Origin: Bacteroidota bacterium
GTDB lineage: Bacteria; Bacteroidota; Ignavibacteria; Kapaibacteriales; UBA2268
DNA: 7,774 nucleotides
Assembly (NCBI GenBank): GCA_017428585.1
Contig: JAFRQN010000310.1
Span: 1 to 7,774 of the forward strand
Reading direction: 5' to 3'
Positions 1 to 7,494 of this stretch are shown here, in pieces. Both the position numbers and the translations under genes were made by a program. Within the stretch, counting starts at the first letter, position 1, and every line of letters begins with the position of its first letter. The notes beneath the pieces are model-generated. The model made no database searches. It was not told where the DNA came from and worked only from the letters and a program-made list of their open reading frames with translations.

Positions 1-1
1 A

Positions 2-415
2 GTGGGTGCTTTTGTGGTTTGTAAAAAGTTAATACGCGATTTGTTGATTAATAAAATGCGTTCTTTTATTTTTTCTACAGCATTGCCACCTATTAATATA
101 GCTTGGACTTTCTATGTTATGAGTAATTTGAAAAAATATAGTGATAGAAGGAATAAATTACAAAATATAAGCAATTATTTTTGCAGGGAATTAAATATAA
201 AAGGGTTTAAAAATAATTCTAAATCGCAAATTATTCCAATTATTTTAAAATATAATAATATAACATTAGAAAAATCAGAAGAGTTATTAAGAAATAATAT
301 ATATGTATTAGCTGTAAGACCACCAACTGTCCCTGTAGGTACTTCAAGATTACGTTTTTCATTGAATTCCAATATTACAATAGAAGATATAAATAAAATT
401 TTGAAATTTTTTTAA
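2..415 (+). CDS. bioF: 8-amino-7-oxononanoate synthase (KAPA synthase), 3' part only
   Basis: This is the C-terminal ~137 residues of a PLP-dependent alpha-oxoamine synthase that condenses pimeloyl-ACP with L-alanine to give KAPA, the first ring-building step of biotin synthesis in the cytoplasm. The frame is open to the left edge. The first residues (VGAFVVC) align with the segment just after the PLP-binding lysine in BioF, so the lysine lies upstream of the window and the GTG at base 2 is not the true start. Family marks are FSTALPP near residue 23 and the C-terminal RPPTVPVGTSRLRFSL block (from about base 317), whose arginine lies in the substrate site of this family. BioF is normally about 380 residues, so roughly two thirds is missing because of the window edge. 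bioG follows after 44 nt on the same strand, consistent with one biotin operon. The related KBL (glycine C-acetyltransferase) is less likely given the biotin neighbours. Confidence 0.93.
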   Translation: MGAFVVCKKLIRDLLINKMRSFIFSTALPPINIAWTFYVMSNLKKYSDRRNKLQNISNYFCRELNIKGFKNNSKSQIIPIILKYNNITLEKSEELLRNNIYVLAVRPPTVPVGTSRLRFSLNSNITIEDINKILKFF

Positions 416-459
416 TAGAAAAAAATTTTTATATTGTATAAAATAAAATATCAATAATA

Positions 460-1128
460 ATGAAATACCAATTTGTTATAAAAGAGAACAATAAAAGTGT
501 TATTATATTTTTTACAGGCTGGTCTACAACAGCATCTTTATATAAAGATTTTAAGACAAATTGTTCTGATTTATTGGTAATATATAATTATAATAATTTA
601 ATTTTAGAATCCAAAATAATTGATTTAATCTCGTGTTATAATGATGTTTATATTATAGGCTGGTCTTTAGGTGTATGGGCAGCGTCTTGTTTTTTTAGTA
701 ATTTAAATATTAATATAAAACGTTCGATTGCAATTAATGGTACGAAATTTCCAATTGATGATAAAAGGGGTATTAATAAGCAAATTTATTTAAATACTAT
801 CGAAAATTTAAGTGAAAAAAACTTAAGAAAATTTCAAATGCGTATGTGTAACAGCAAATCATCGTTTGAAGAATTGCTTAATATGGATTTAGCAAGCGAT
901 ATAGATTCATTGAAAAATGAATTAATTTTTATTAAAAATTCTATTGAAAAAGATTTATACAATAATTGCTTTCATTGGAGTAAGGTCTATATAGGCACTC
1001 AAGATAGGATTTTTTTATATAAGAATCAGCAAAACGCATGGAATGATACAGAACAAGTTTTAATTGATAATGCACACTATGATTTAATTCTTTTTCAAAA
1101 AATTATTTTGTATGAATTTGGTAATTAA
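460..1128 (+). CDS. bioG: Pimeloyl-[ACP] methyl ester carboxylesterase BioG
   Basis: A 222-residue alpha/beta-hydrolase of the BioG family, which hydrolyses pimeloyl-ACP methyl ester to free pimeloyl-ACP and methanol, ending the BioC-started disguise of the acyl chain. An oxyanion-region segment FFTGWS covers residues 17-22. The nucleophile elbow is G67-W68-S69-L70-G71 followed by VWAAS, the tryptophan-containing elbow typical of BioG. The probable acid is D182 in GTQDRIF, and the probable catalytic histidine is H206 in DNAHYDL. The length fits the family, which is shorter than BioH. It sits between bioF and bioC, the classical place for the esterase partner of BioC. The ATG at 460 aligns with the usual N-terminus, but no Shine-Dalgarno sequence is visible in the A/T-only stretch before it, so it may be translated by coupling or by leader-independent initiation. 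The product name rests on motifs and context together. Confidence 0.93.
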   Translation: MKYQFVIKENNKSVIIFFTGWSTTASLYKDFKTNCSDLLVIYNYNNLILESKIIDLISCYNDVYIIGWSLGVWAASCFFSNLNINIKRSIAINGTKFPIDDKRGINKQIYLNTIENLSEKNLRKFQMRMCNSKSSFEELLNMDLASDIDSLKNELIFIKNSIEKDLYNNCFHWSKVYIGTQDRIFLYKNQQNAWNDTEQVLIDNAHYDLILFQKIILYEFGN

Positions 1129-1156
1129 TAGCGATATAATAAGTTTTATTGACTAT

Positions 1157-1164
1157 AAGGAAAG
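1157..1164 (+). promoter_or_regulatory. Ribosome binding site of bioC
   Basis: The purine run AAGGAAAG lies 9 nt before the ATG at 1174. It is the clearest Shine-Dalgarno sequence in the 45-nt gap between bioG and bioC and supports that start codon. Confidence 0.7.
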
Positions 1165-1173
1165 TATTTTAAT

Positions 1174-1932
1174 ATGATAAACAAGGATTTAATTATACAA
1201 AGATTTTCTAAATCTTTGACTACTTATAACGATGAAGCTATTATACAGAAAAAAATAATATGTAAATTAACTGAGTATATAAAAGCATTAAAATTAGATA
1301 ATCATTATGATAATGTATTAGAAATTGGTTGTGGAACAGGATTATTAACAGAAAAGATAGGCGAACTTTTTTCACCAAAAAATTTATTTTTAAATGATAT
1401 CTGCGATGATGTTAAAAATTATTTAAATAATAATATATTTAATAAAATAGATAATGTAAAATTTGTAATGGGTGATGCAGAAAATATAGAGTTTAGTCAA
1501 CAAATGGATGTTGTTATATCTACATCAACTATACAATGGTTTGAAAATTTAGAAAAGTTTTTATATAAATGTCATAATATTATTTCAGAAAATGGCATCC
1601 TGATATTAACAACTTTTGGAACTGAACATTTTAAAGAATTTAGAAATATAATAGGTAGTGATAATCTAAAATATTATAATATAAACGAATTAAAGCAACT
1701 ACTAAAAAAAGATTTTAATATACAATTAATAAAAGAAGAAAAATATACATTGTATTTTGATTCACCTTATGATGTTTTAATACATTGTAAAAAAACAGGA
1801 GTAAACGCTTATAAACAAAGAATGTGGTTAAAAAATGATATTTTTAATTTTATAAAATCATATAATTATAAGTTTAATAATAAGTTTTTTTTAACTTATC
1901 ACCCAATTTTTATTATAGCTAAAAAAAGGTAA
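1174..1932 (+). CDS. bioC: Malonyl-[ACP] O-methyltransferase BioC
   Basis: A 252-residue SAM-dependent class I methyltransferase that methylates the free carboxyl of malonyl-ACP (or malonyl-CoA), so that the fatty-acid synthesis machinery extends it to pimeloyl-ACP methyl ester. The N-terminus RFSKSLTTYNDEAIIQ (from about residue 10) is the family's hallmark 'RF..a..tY...A..Q' segment. SAM-binding motif I is E50-I-G-C-G-T-G56. The acidic residue of motif II is D75 in LNDI, and GDAE at residues 100-103 contacts the adenine side in relatives. The STSTIQWF segment with Q121-W122 is characteristic of BioC. Length is normal (about 250). It follows bioG by 45 nt and its stop nearly touches bioD, so the two are very likely co-transcribed and translationally linked. 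The C-terminal part is very A/T-rich, with many Lys, Asn and Tyr codons, but the frame is intact. Confidence 0.93.
   Translation: MINKDLIIQRFSKSLTTYNDEAIIQKKIICKLTEYIKALKLDNHYDNVLEIGCGTGLLTEKIGELFSPKNLFLNDICDDVKNYLNNNIFNKIDNVKFVMGDAENIEFSQQMDVVISTSTIQWFENLEKFLYKCHNIISENGILILTTFGTEHFKEFRNIIGSDNLKYYNINELKQLLKKDFNIQLIKEEKYTLYFDSPYDVLIHCKKTGVNAYKQRMWLKNDIFNFIKSYNYKFNNKFFLTYHPIFIIAKKR
1925..1929 (+). promoter_or_regulatory. Ribosome binding site of bioD inside the end of bioC
   Basis: AAAGG is formed by the last two sense codons of bioC and ends 6 nt before the ATG at 1936. The bioD ribosome site therefore overlaps the end of bioC, which favours translational coupling of the two genes and fixes the bioD start. 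Confidence 0.65.
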
Positions 1933-1935
1933 AAT

Positions 1936-2577
1936 ATGCAAAACAATGTTTTTTTTATTACAGGAATAGATACAAATATTGGAAAAAGTTATGCTACTGG
2001 TTATCTTGCAAAGAAATGGAATGAAGAAGGATATAAAGTAATAACTCAAAAATTTATTCAAACAGGAAATATTGATGATTCGGAAGATATTTTGGTACAT
2101 AGACAAATAATGGGTATTGGAAAAACACAAGAAGATATAGACAAAATAACAGCACCAATTATATTGACTTATCCTTGTTCTCCTCATCTTGCTGCAAGAA
2201 TAGATAATACTAAAATAGATTTGATAAAGATAAAAAAATCAACAGATTTACTTCTTAGTAAATATGATAGAGTATTAATAGAGGGTGCTGGTGGATTGAT
2301 GGTTCCTATTACAGAAGATTATTTTATATTGGATTATATTTTAGAATATAAATATCCTTTAATTCTTGTTACTTCAGGCAAATTAGGTTCATTAAACCAT
2401 ACTTTATTAAATCTAAAGTTGATCAAAAATTATAATATTAATTTATATCTTGTAGTTTTTAATGAATGCTTTGAAGAGTATGATGATATTATATCAAAAG
2501 ATAGCTTTAACTTTATTAAAAATTATTTAAAAACTAATTTTCCAAATACAGAAATAATAAGAATGCCCAAATTATAG
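1936..2577 (+). CDS. bioD: ATP-dependent dethiobiotin synthetase BioD
   Basis: A 213-residue P-loop enzyme that carboxylates 7,8-diaminononanoate with CO2 and ATP and closes the ureido ring of dethiobiotin. The deviant Walker A is G10-I-D-T-N-I-G-K17-S18. K39-F-I-Q-T-G44 holds the substrate lysine corresponding to the KPVQTG motif of the E. coli enzyme; here Phe-Ile replace Pro-Val. SPHLAARI lies near residue 77. E116-G-A-G-G-L-M-V-P124 is the Mg/ATP and carbamate-site loop, and G148-K-L-G-S-L-N-H-T156 follows as in other BioD proteins. The length is slightly short but complete. The start lies 3 nt after the bioC stop. The KFIQTG variant and the IDTNIGKS P-loop recall BioD proteins of Bacteroidetes, though this comparison is from memory. 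It is the last recognisable biotin gene of the cluster. Confidence 0.95.
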   Translation: MQNNVFFITGIDTNIGKSYATGYLAKKWNEEGYKVITQKFIQTGNIDDSEDILVHRQIMGIGKTQEDIDKITAPIILTYPCSPHLAARIDNTKIDLIKIKKSTDLLLSKYDRVLIEGAGGLMVPITEDYFILDYILEYKYPLILVTSGKLGSLNHTLLNLKLIKNYNINLYLVVFNECFEEYDDIISKDSFNFIKNYLKTNFPNTEIIRMPKL

Positions 2578-2600
2578 TTTTATATTGTATTGATAGAGCA

Positions 2601-5600
2601 ATGTTCCGAGACAAGATAAATAATATTTACATCTATATAGAAGAAGTTTGTAAAAATGAAACAATTGATATCCGTAATAAATATTGTATGTTATGGACTA
2701 TTCAACAAAAATTTTTTGATATTATAATAGAACAGCAAAAATCAAGTAATATTTATTATACTGCTCAGTCAAAATATATTAAAGTAATACAAAATAGTAA
2801 TTATAAATTATCACAAAATGAAAAGAATATTTTTCATGGGTTTCACAAAAAATATACTTTAATTCTTAAAAATTTATATAATCCTAATGAAAATGATATT
2901 ATTAATTATAAAAATTATTTATGTTGGTTAATATTTTGTATTAGCGGTGTTGAGGTACCAGAAACCTTACTTGATATAGAGGAATGGGATTCTAAACACA
3001 AGGATTTATTTCCAGAAGATAATTTGAGTATTGTTTCAGACAATGAAGCTTTGATAATAACGCTTATAAAAAAAATTAGTGAAACAAAAGGTTTTTATGT
3101 TTTTGTTGGAGAAACATATGATAGTATTGTAAAAATATTGTCTAAAAATAATTTATTAGAATCTGCATGGATTGGCTCTAAAATAGCACTTTATAATTTG
3201 ATAGAAGTAAATCCTGAAGAACTCAATGATCAAGAAAATAAAATATTGATAAAAAATAATGATAATATTGGTATTCCAATAAAATATTATAAAACTCAGC
3301 AAACATCCTTAACCACCTTATATAATACAACAATAGCTGTTCTTCAACCTGATTTTTTAATAGATGTGAGTGATATTACATCATGTTACTGTAATTCTAA
3401 GGTAGAATTTCCTATTTTTCCTATAATTCAAAAGTTTTTTTATGGTCCAGCAACGAAGGAACTCCTTAAAGGTAATATCATAAATGAATTGTTTGATTTG
3501 TTATTAATGGATATTAATTGTAATTTTTCTGACTCTTATGCTTTAGCTGTTGATAAACATAAGTTAGAAACTTTAGTTGTTTTATCTAATGATCAAAATA
3601 ATATTAATATATCAGCTTGGCGTAAATATATTAAATCTGTTTTTGATATATTACAACGTGAAATTCTTGATAATTATTCTAATTCAATAAATTATATAGA
3701 GCCTTCTTTTGAATCATATGATTATGGATTACAAGGGAGACTTGATTTAATGACAGTAGATAATAATAACATCAATATTGTAGAATTAAAATCAGGAAAA
3801 GCTCCTAATTCTGCTAATGTTATTGTAAAAATTGGAATAAAAGAAAAAAAGGAGCTTGCTTTACCACTTTGGATAAATCATTATATTCAAATTATATGTT
3901 ATAATATTTTATTAAATGCAAACTTTGGTAGTGATAGACAAGGTGAATCGTCTATCTTATATGCAAATACAGATGTTATTGGCAGATTGCGTAATGTATT
4001 AGACAATGGCTTTGTGCAATATGATATTATAGAAGTTCGTAATTGGATTGTAAGATATTATTATGAGTTAGCAAAAAATAAAAACTTGTCAATATTTAGA
4101 ATAAATAATTTTATACAAGAGTTGCCTAGTTATTTGCAGGATAGAATACTTTTTTTTATTAATAGATTAAATAGTTTATCAAAAGTAGAGCAGGAGTATT
4201 TAAAAGAGCAAATATCCTTTGTTGCTAAAGAATTATTCTCTAATAAAATTGGAATGTTTACTGATAATAATATTGAAAAATTTGGGACAAAATTTATAGA
4301 ATTAAATAATGAAAGTTGTATAACTAATTTATTGCTTTTAGAAGAAGAATCAGATATTAAAAGTTCACGTCTTGTCTTTAAACGTGAAAATATCAATAGT
4401 ATTGATTCATTTAGGATTGGTGATAGCTGTAAATTGTATGTTGCTCCTATTGATGATGATATAAACAACAAAGAGGAATTAATTCGTAGAAATCTATTAT
4501 TAAGAGGTTCTATTGTAGATATAGATCAATATAAAATTGTTGTAATTTTAAGAAATAAATTTACAAGTAAAATATCATTATCAAAAAACAAATGGTTATT
4601 AACGGGTGATTATACATCAAAGGGTGAACTATTTAGTTCTATTGGTCGTTTTATGCTTAATGATTTTAACAATAAACAATACATATTAGGATTAAAAGAA
4701 CCAAAATTTATTGCAAATTCAATTATTGATAAATATATTGATTCAGAAGAAATTAACGATATAGGAACTTTAACAGATAAACAGAAAAATATACTTAAAA
4801 GGGCTTTATCGTCACAAAATTACTATTTAGTACAAGGACCTCCTGGTACAGGGAAGACTTCCTATATTTTACGATGCTTAGTTAAAACATTAGAAAATTG
4901 TACAAATGAAAATATATTATTATTAGCGAATACAAATCGTGCTGTTGATGAAATATGTAAAGCAATAACTAAAATTAGAAGTAATCTTAGTTTTATTAAA
5001 TTGGGAAAGAATACTAATAGTATTTATAGTAATAATTGCATATCAACAATTAAATATAATGAGTTAGAACAAAGAATAAAAAATACACGTATTTTTGTTT
5101 CAACTGTTGCCAGTGCTCAATCCAGTGATAATATATTTGAGTTAAAATTTTTTGATACAATTATTATTGATGAAGCGACCCAAATATTAGAAGCTGCAAT
5201 TATTGGATTGTTATCGCATGCTAAACGTTTTATTATGATTGGAGATGAAAAACAACTTCCTGCTATATCTACATTATCTGAAGCTAATTTACAAATATGT
5301 AATAATGAGTTAGAAAAAATACATTTAACAAATGTAGGCGATTCTTTATTTGAGAGATTATTGCGTATATGTAAAGCTAATGATTGGAATAATGCTTATG
5401 GAATGTTAACTGAACAGAGTAGAATGAATATAAATATAATGGAGTTAGCTAATGAACTATTTTATAATAACAAATTGGAAGTAAGAAAGGGAATGAATGT
5501 ACATAAAGGAAATATTAAATTTTATGATATAAAATATTATAGTCAAACTCCTAAAATTAATACAGAGGAAGCTAAGGAAGTTGTAAAAATAGTAAAAAAA

Positions 5601-6035
5601 ATTATAAATGAATATAAAATGCAAAATAAAACTATTGGTTCAGATACCATAGGAATTATTTCACCTTGGCGGTTACAATGTAATGAAATATATAAATATT
5701 TGGAACAAGACGAAAAATTAAAAGAATTATTGGAGGAAATTAATTTAACTGAAAATAAAAAAATGAATATGAAAGAATTAATTTTGGTTGATACAGTAGA
5801 ACGGTTTCAAGGTTCGGAAAAAGATATAATAATCTATTCTACAGCAACGAATTATAAATTTTTTTTAGATAAACTTAGTAATTCTAAAATAATAGATAAT
5901 ATTGATGTAGATAGAAAATTAAATGTTGCTATTACACGTGCAAAAGAACAATTTATTTTATTGGGTAATAAAAACTTTCTAAATCAAAATGTAATATATA
6001 AAAGGTTAATAGAATTGATTGAAAGATATAATTAA
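2601..6035 (+). CDS. Dna2-like fusion: PD-(D/E)XK (Cas4/RecB-type) nuclease plus superfamily 1B helicase
   Basis: A 1144-residue protein, likely cutting and unwinding DNA. Residues 1-250 match no domain I recognise. The nuclease core spans about 255-440: G291-N-I-I-N295 (Asn where motif I usually has His), D382 in GRLDLM, E395-L-K397 in VELKSGK, and Q430-xxx-Y434 in HYIQIICY. About 600-690 is beta-rich (FRIGDSCKLY, then RGSIVDI), resembling the barrel before Dna2/Upf1 helicases. The helicase follows: Q728 (LTDKQ), Walker A G746-PPGTGK752-T753, D857-E-A-T-Q (motif II), G881-D-E-K-Q-L-P (III), E938-Q-S-R941 (IV), D1064-T-V-E-R-F-Q-G1071 (V) and D1104-R-K-L-N-V-A-I-T-R1113 (VI). All helicase motifs are intact, so ATPase activity is likely. 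The start is 23 nt after bioD, with no clear Shine-Dalgarno and no terminator between, so it probably shares the bio transcript. DNA repair or anti-phage defence are both possible; the role is unproven. Confidence 0.88.
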   Translation: MFRDKINNIYIYIEEVCKNETIDIRNKYCMLWTIQQKFFDIIIEQQKSSNIYYTAQSKYIKVIQNSNYKLSQNEKNIFHGFHKKYTLILKNLYNPNENDIINYKNYLCWLIFCISGVEVPETLLDIEEWDSKHKDLFPEDNLSIVSDNEALIITLIKKISETKGFYVFVGETYDSIVKILSKNNLLESAWIGSKIALYNLIEVNPEELNDQENKILIKNNDNIGIPIKYYKTQQTSLTTLYNTTIAVLQPDFLIDVSDITSCYCNSKVEFPIFPIIQKFFYGPATKELLKGNIINELFDLLLMDINCNFSDSYALAVDKHKLETLVVLSNDQNNINISAWRKYIKSVFDILQREILDNYSNSINYIEPSFESYDYGLQGRLDLMTVDNNNINIVELKSGKAPNSANVIVKIGIKEKKELALPLWINHYIQIICYNILLNANFGSDRQGESSILYANTDVIGRLRNVLDNGFVQYDIIEVRNWIVRYYYELAKNKNLSIFRINNFIQELPSYLQDRILFFINRLNSLSKVEQEYLKEQISFVAKELFSNKIGMFTDNNIEKFGTKFIELNNESCITNLLLLEEESDIKSSRLVFKRENINSIDSFRIGDSCKLYVAPIDDDINNKEELIRRNLLLRGSIVDIDQYKIVVILRNKFTSKISLSKNKWLLTGDYTSKGELFSSIGRFMLNDFNNKQYILGLKEPKFIANSIIDKYIDSEEINDIGTLTDKQKNILKRALSSQNYYLVQGPPGTGKTSYILRCLVKTLENCTNENILLLANTNRAVDEICKAITKIRSNLSFIKLGKNTNSIYSNNCISTIKYNELEQRIKNTRIFVSTVASAQSSDNIFELKFFDTIIIDEATQILEAAIIGLLSHAKRFIMIGDEKQLPAISTLSEANLQICNNELEKIHLTNVGDSLFERLLRICKANDWNNAYGMLTEQSRMNINIMELANELFYNNKLEVRKGMNVHKGNIKFYDIKYYSQTPKINTEEAKEVVKIVKKIINEYKMQNKTIGSDTIGIISPWRLQCNEIYKYLEQDEKLKELLEEINLTENKKMNMKELILVDTVERFQGSEKDIIIYSTATNYKFFLDKLSNSKIIDNIDVDRKLNVAITRAKEQFILLGNKNFLNQNVIYKRLIELIERYN

Positions 6036-6051
6036 ATATGATATATAGTAA

Positions 6052-6083
6052 AAAAAAAAGAGCTGAATGCAGCTCTTTTTTTT
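6052..6083. terminator. Bidirectional intrinsic terminator between the helicase gene and purB
   Basis: A perfect 14-bp inverted repeat with a 4-nt AATG loop: eight A, then GAGCTG (6060-6065), the loop (6066-6069), then CAGCTC (6070-6075) and eight T (6076-6083). On the + strand it ends in a U tract 17 nt after the helicase stop codon. Read on the - strand it again ends in a U tract, about 30 nt after the purB stop. It can therefore stop both convergent transcripts. Confidence 0.93.
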
Positions 6084-6113
6084 GTTGTTAATATAATAAG
6101 CAAGAATCTAGAA

Positions 6114-7409
6114 TTATAAAATTCCACATCTTTTATAAATATAATCTACATTTTTGAATATTTCATCAAAAGAAAATAATTTTTCTATTTCTTGCTTAGT
6201 TAGATATTGCATAATACTTGGATTTTCTAATAATGTTTGCATGAAAGGAATTTTTTCTTTCCATGTTCTCATAGCGGATTTTTGAACACTTTCATAAGCT
6301 TCTTGACGTTTTAATCCCTTGTTTACAAGCTGTAATAACACCTTTTGAGAAGCATATAAACCTTTTGTAATATCCATATTTTGTTTCATACGTTCTGGAT
6401 ATACAATTAGATTATCAACAATATTTGTTGTTCTTGCTAAAATATAGTCAAATGTAACTGTTGCATCTGGTAATATTATTCTTTCTACACTCGAATGAGA
6501 TATATCACGTTCATGCCATAATACATTATCTTCAATGGCAGCAATAGAATAAGAACGCAATAAACGTGCTTGTCCACATATATTTTCAGAGCTAATTGGA
6601 TTTCTTTTATGAGGCATTGCACTACTTCCTTTTTGTCCTGGAGAAAAATATTCCTCGGCTTCAAGTACTTCTGTTCTTTGTAAATGTCTAATTTCTGTAG
6701 CTATTTTTTCTAATAAAGTGGCAGCAATAGCAAGTGCAGAAATAAATGCAGCATGAGCATCACGTTGTATTACTTGAGTAGAGATTGTAACAGGTTTTAA
6801 TCCTAATTTTTCACATACATATTCTTCTACTTTTGGCGATAAATGTTCATAAGTTCCAACAGCACCGCTTATCATTCCAACATTTGTATCTTCTAAAGCA
6901 TTTTGTATTCGTTTAATATTTCGTTTACATTCTTCGTACCATAAGGCGAATTTTAAACCAAAAGTGATAGGTTCTGCATGTATTCCATGGCTGCGTCCTA
7001 TACAAACTGTTTGTTTAAATTCAAGTGCTCGTTTTTTTAAGACATTACTTAATTTATTCATGCCTTCCAAAATAATATCGCCTGCTTGTTTAATTTGTAC
7101 GGCTAAAGCGGTATCTAATACATCGCTTGACGTCATACCTAAATGAACAAATCGAGAAGCTTCGCCAACATATTCCTCTATACTAGATATAAATGCTATT
7201 ACATCATGTTTCGTCTTTTCTTCAATTTCTTCTATTCTTGCAACGTCAATTTTTGCTTTATTTTTTATAGTATCGAGAGCGTCTTGTGGAACTAATCCTA
7301 ATTTAGCTTGTGCTTCACATGCTAAAATCTCTACTTGTAACCATAATTTATATTTATTTTTATCTGACCATATACTGGCCATTGCTGGACGTGAGTATCG
7401 TTTTATCAT
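6114..7409 (-). CDS. purB: Adenylosuccinate lyase
   Basis: A 431-residue fumarase/aspartase-superfamily enzyme that removes fumarate twice in purine synthesis: from SAICAR to give AICAR, and from adenylosuccinate to give AMP. It works as a cytoplasmic homotetramer. H68 in KTKHDV and H141 in GRSHGIHAEP fall exactly at the catalytic-histidine numbers of the Bacillus subtilis enzyme. The superfamily signature GSSAMPHKRNP covers residues 261-271, with S262/S263 on the catalytic flexible loop and K268, N270 in the active site. The MTSSDVLDTA segment (about 92-101) is the first conserved region, and the C-terminal ADSL_C region is complete. Length equals the Bacillus-type family (431), unlike the longer E. 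coli type. The ATG at 7409 has an AGGA ribosome site 7 nt upstream. It lies alone between two terminators, so it appears to be a single-gene transcript. Its G+C is visibly higher than that of the facing bio-helicase block. Confidence 0.97.
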   Translation of the reverse strand: MIKRYSRPAMASIWSDKNKYKLWLQVEILACEAQAKLGLVPQDALDTIKNKAKIDVARIEEIEEKTKHDVIAFISSIEEYVGEASRFVHLGMTSSDVLDTALAVQIKQAGDIILEGMNKLSNVLKKRALEFKQTVCIGRSHGIHAEPITFGLKFALWYEECKRNIKRIQNALEDTNVGMISGAVGTYEHLSPKVEEYVCEKLGLKPVTISTQVIQRDAHAAFISALAIAATLLEKIATEIRHLQRTEVLEAEEYFSPGQKGSSAMPHKRNPISSENICGQARLLRSYSIAAIEDNVLWHERDISHSSVERIILPDATVTFDYILARTTNIVDNLIVYPERMKQNMDITKGLYASQKVLLQLVNKGLKRQEAYESVQKSAMRTWKEKIPFMQTLLENPSIMQYLTKQEIEKLFSFDEIFKNVDYIYKRCGIL

Positions 7410-7416
7410 AGTTATA

Positions 7417-7421
7417 TCCTA
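7417..7421 (-). promoter_or_regulatory. Ribosome binding site of purB
   Basis: TAGGA on the - strand, with a 7-nt gap to the ATG at 7409, is a good Shine-Dalgarno match and confirms the chosen start. Confidence 0.75.
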
Positions 7422-7441
7422 CTATTTTATTAATTATATTT

Positions 7442-7453
7442 ATTATAATTATA
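7442..7453 (-). promoter_or_regulatory. Possible -10 region of the purB promoter
   Basis: Read on the - strand this is two adjacent TATAAT hexamers, 33-45 nt before the purB start and downstream of the neighbour's terminator, where a promoter is needed. The -35 candidates 17-18 nt upstream (TTAATT or TTTAAT) are poor and the whole stretch is nearly pure A/T, so this placement is weak. No purine-riboswitch-like or PurR-box-like structure was recognised in the leader. Confidence 0.35.
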
Positions 7454-7494
7454 ATACTGAAATACGATTAAATTAAATTTGATTTTATTATTAA

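Noticed and set aside
404..428. A/T-only inverted repeat (AAATTTTTTT, 5-nt loop, AAAAAAATTT) across the bioF stop codon, considered as a terminator
   Set aside because: The 10-bp stem has no G-C pair and is followed by only a short T run; it is expected by chance in such A/T-rich DNA, and the bio genes downstream look co-transcribed.
1149..1177. TTGACT before bioC as a -35 box
   Set aside because: No acceptable -10 hexamer lies 16-18 nt downstream; the bases there fall on the bioC start codon itself.
1891..2187. 98-residue open frame on the - strand over bioC/bioD
   Set aside because: It overlaps conserved BioD motifs on the other strand and its Phe/Tyr/Ile-rich product is what A/T-rich antisense reading gives.
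4130..4471. 113-residue open frame on the - strand inside the helicase gene
   Set aside because: It is a shadow of the coding strand: no ribosome site, no recognisable motif, and it lies fully within the beta-rich linker of a well-supported gene.
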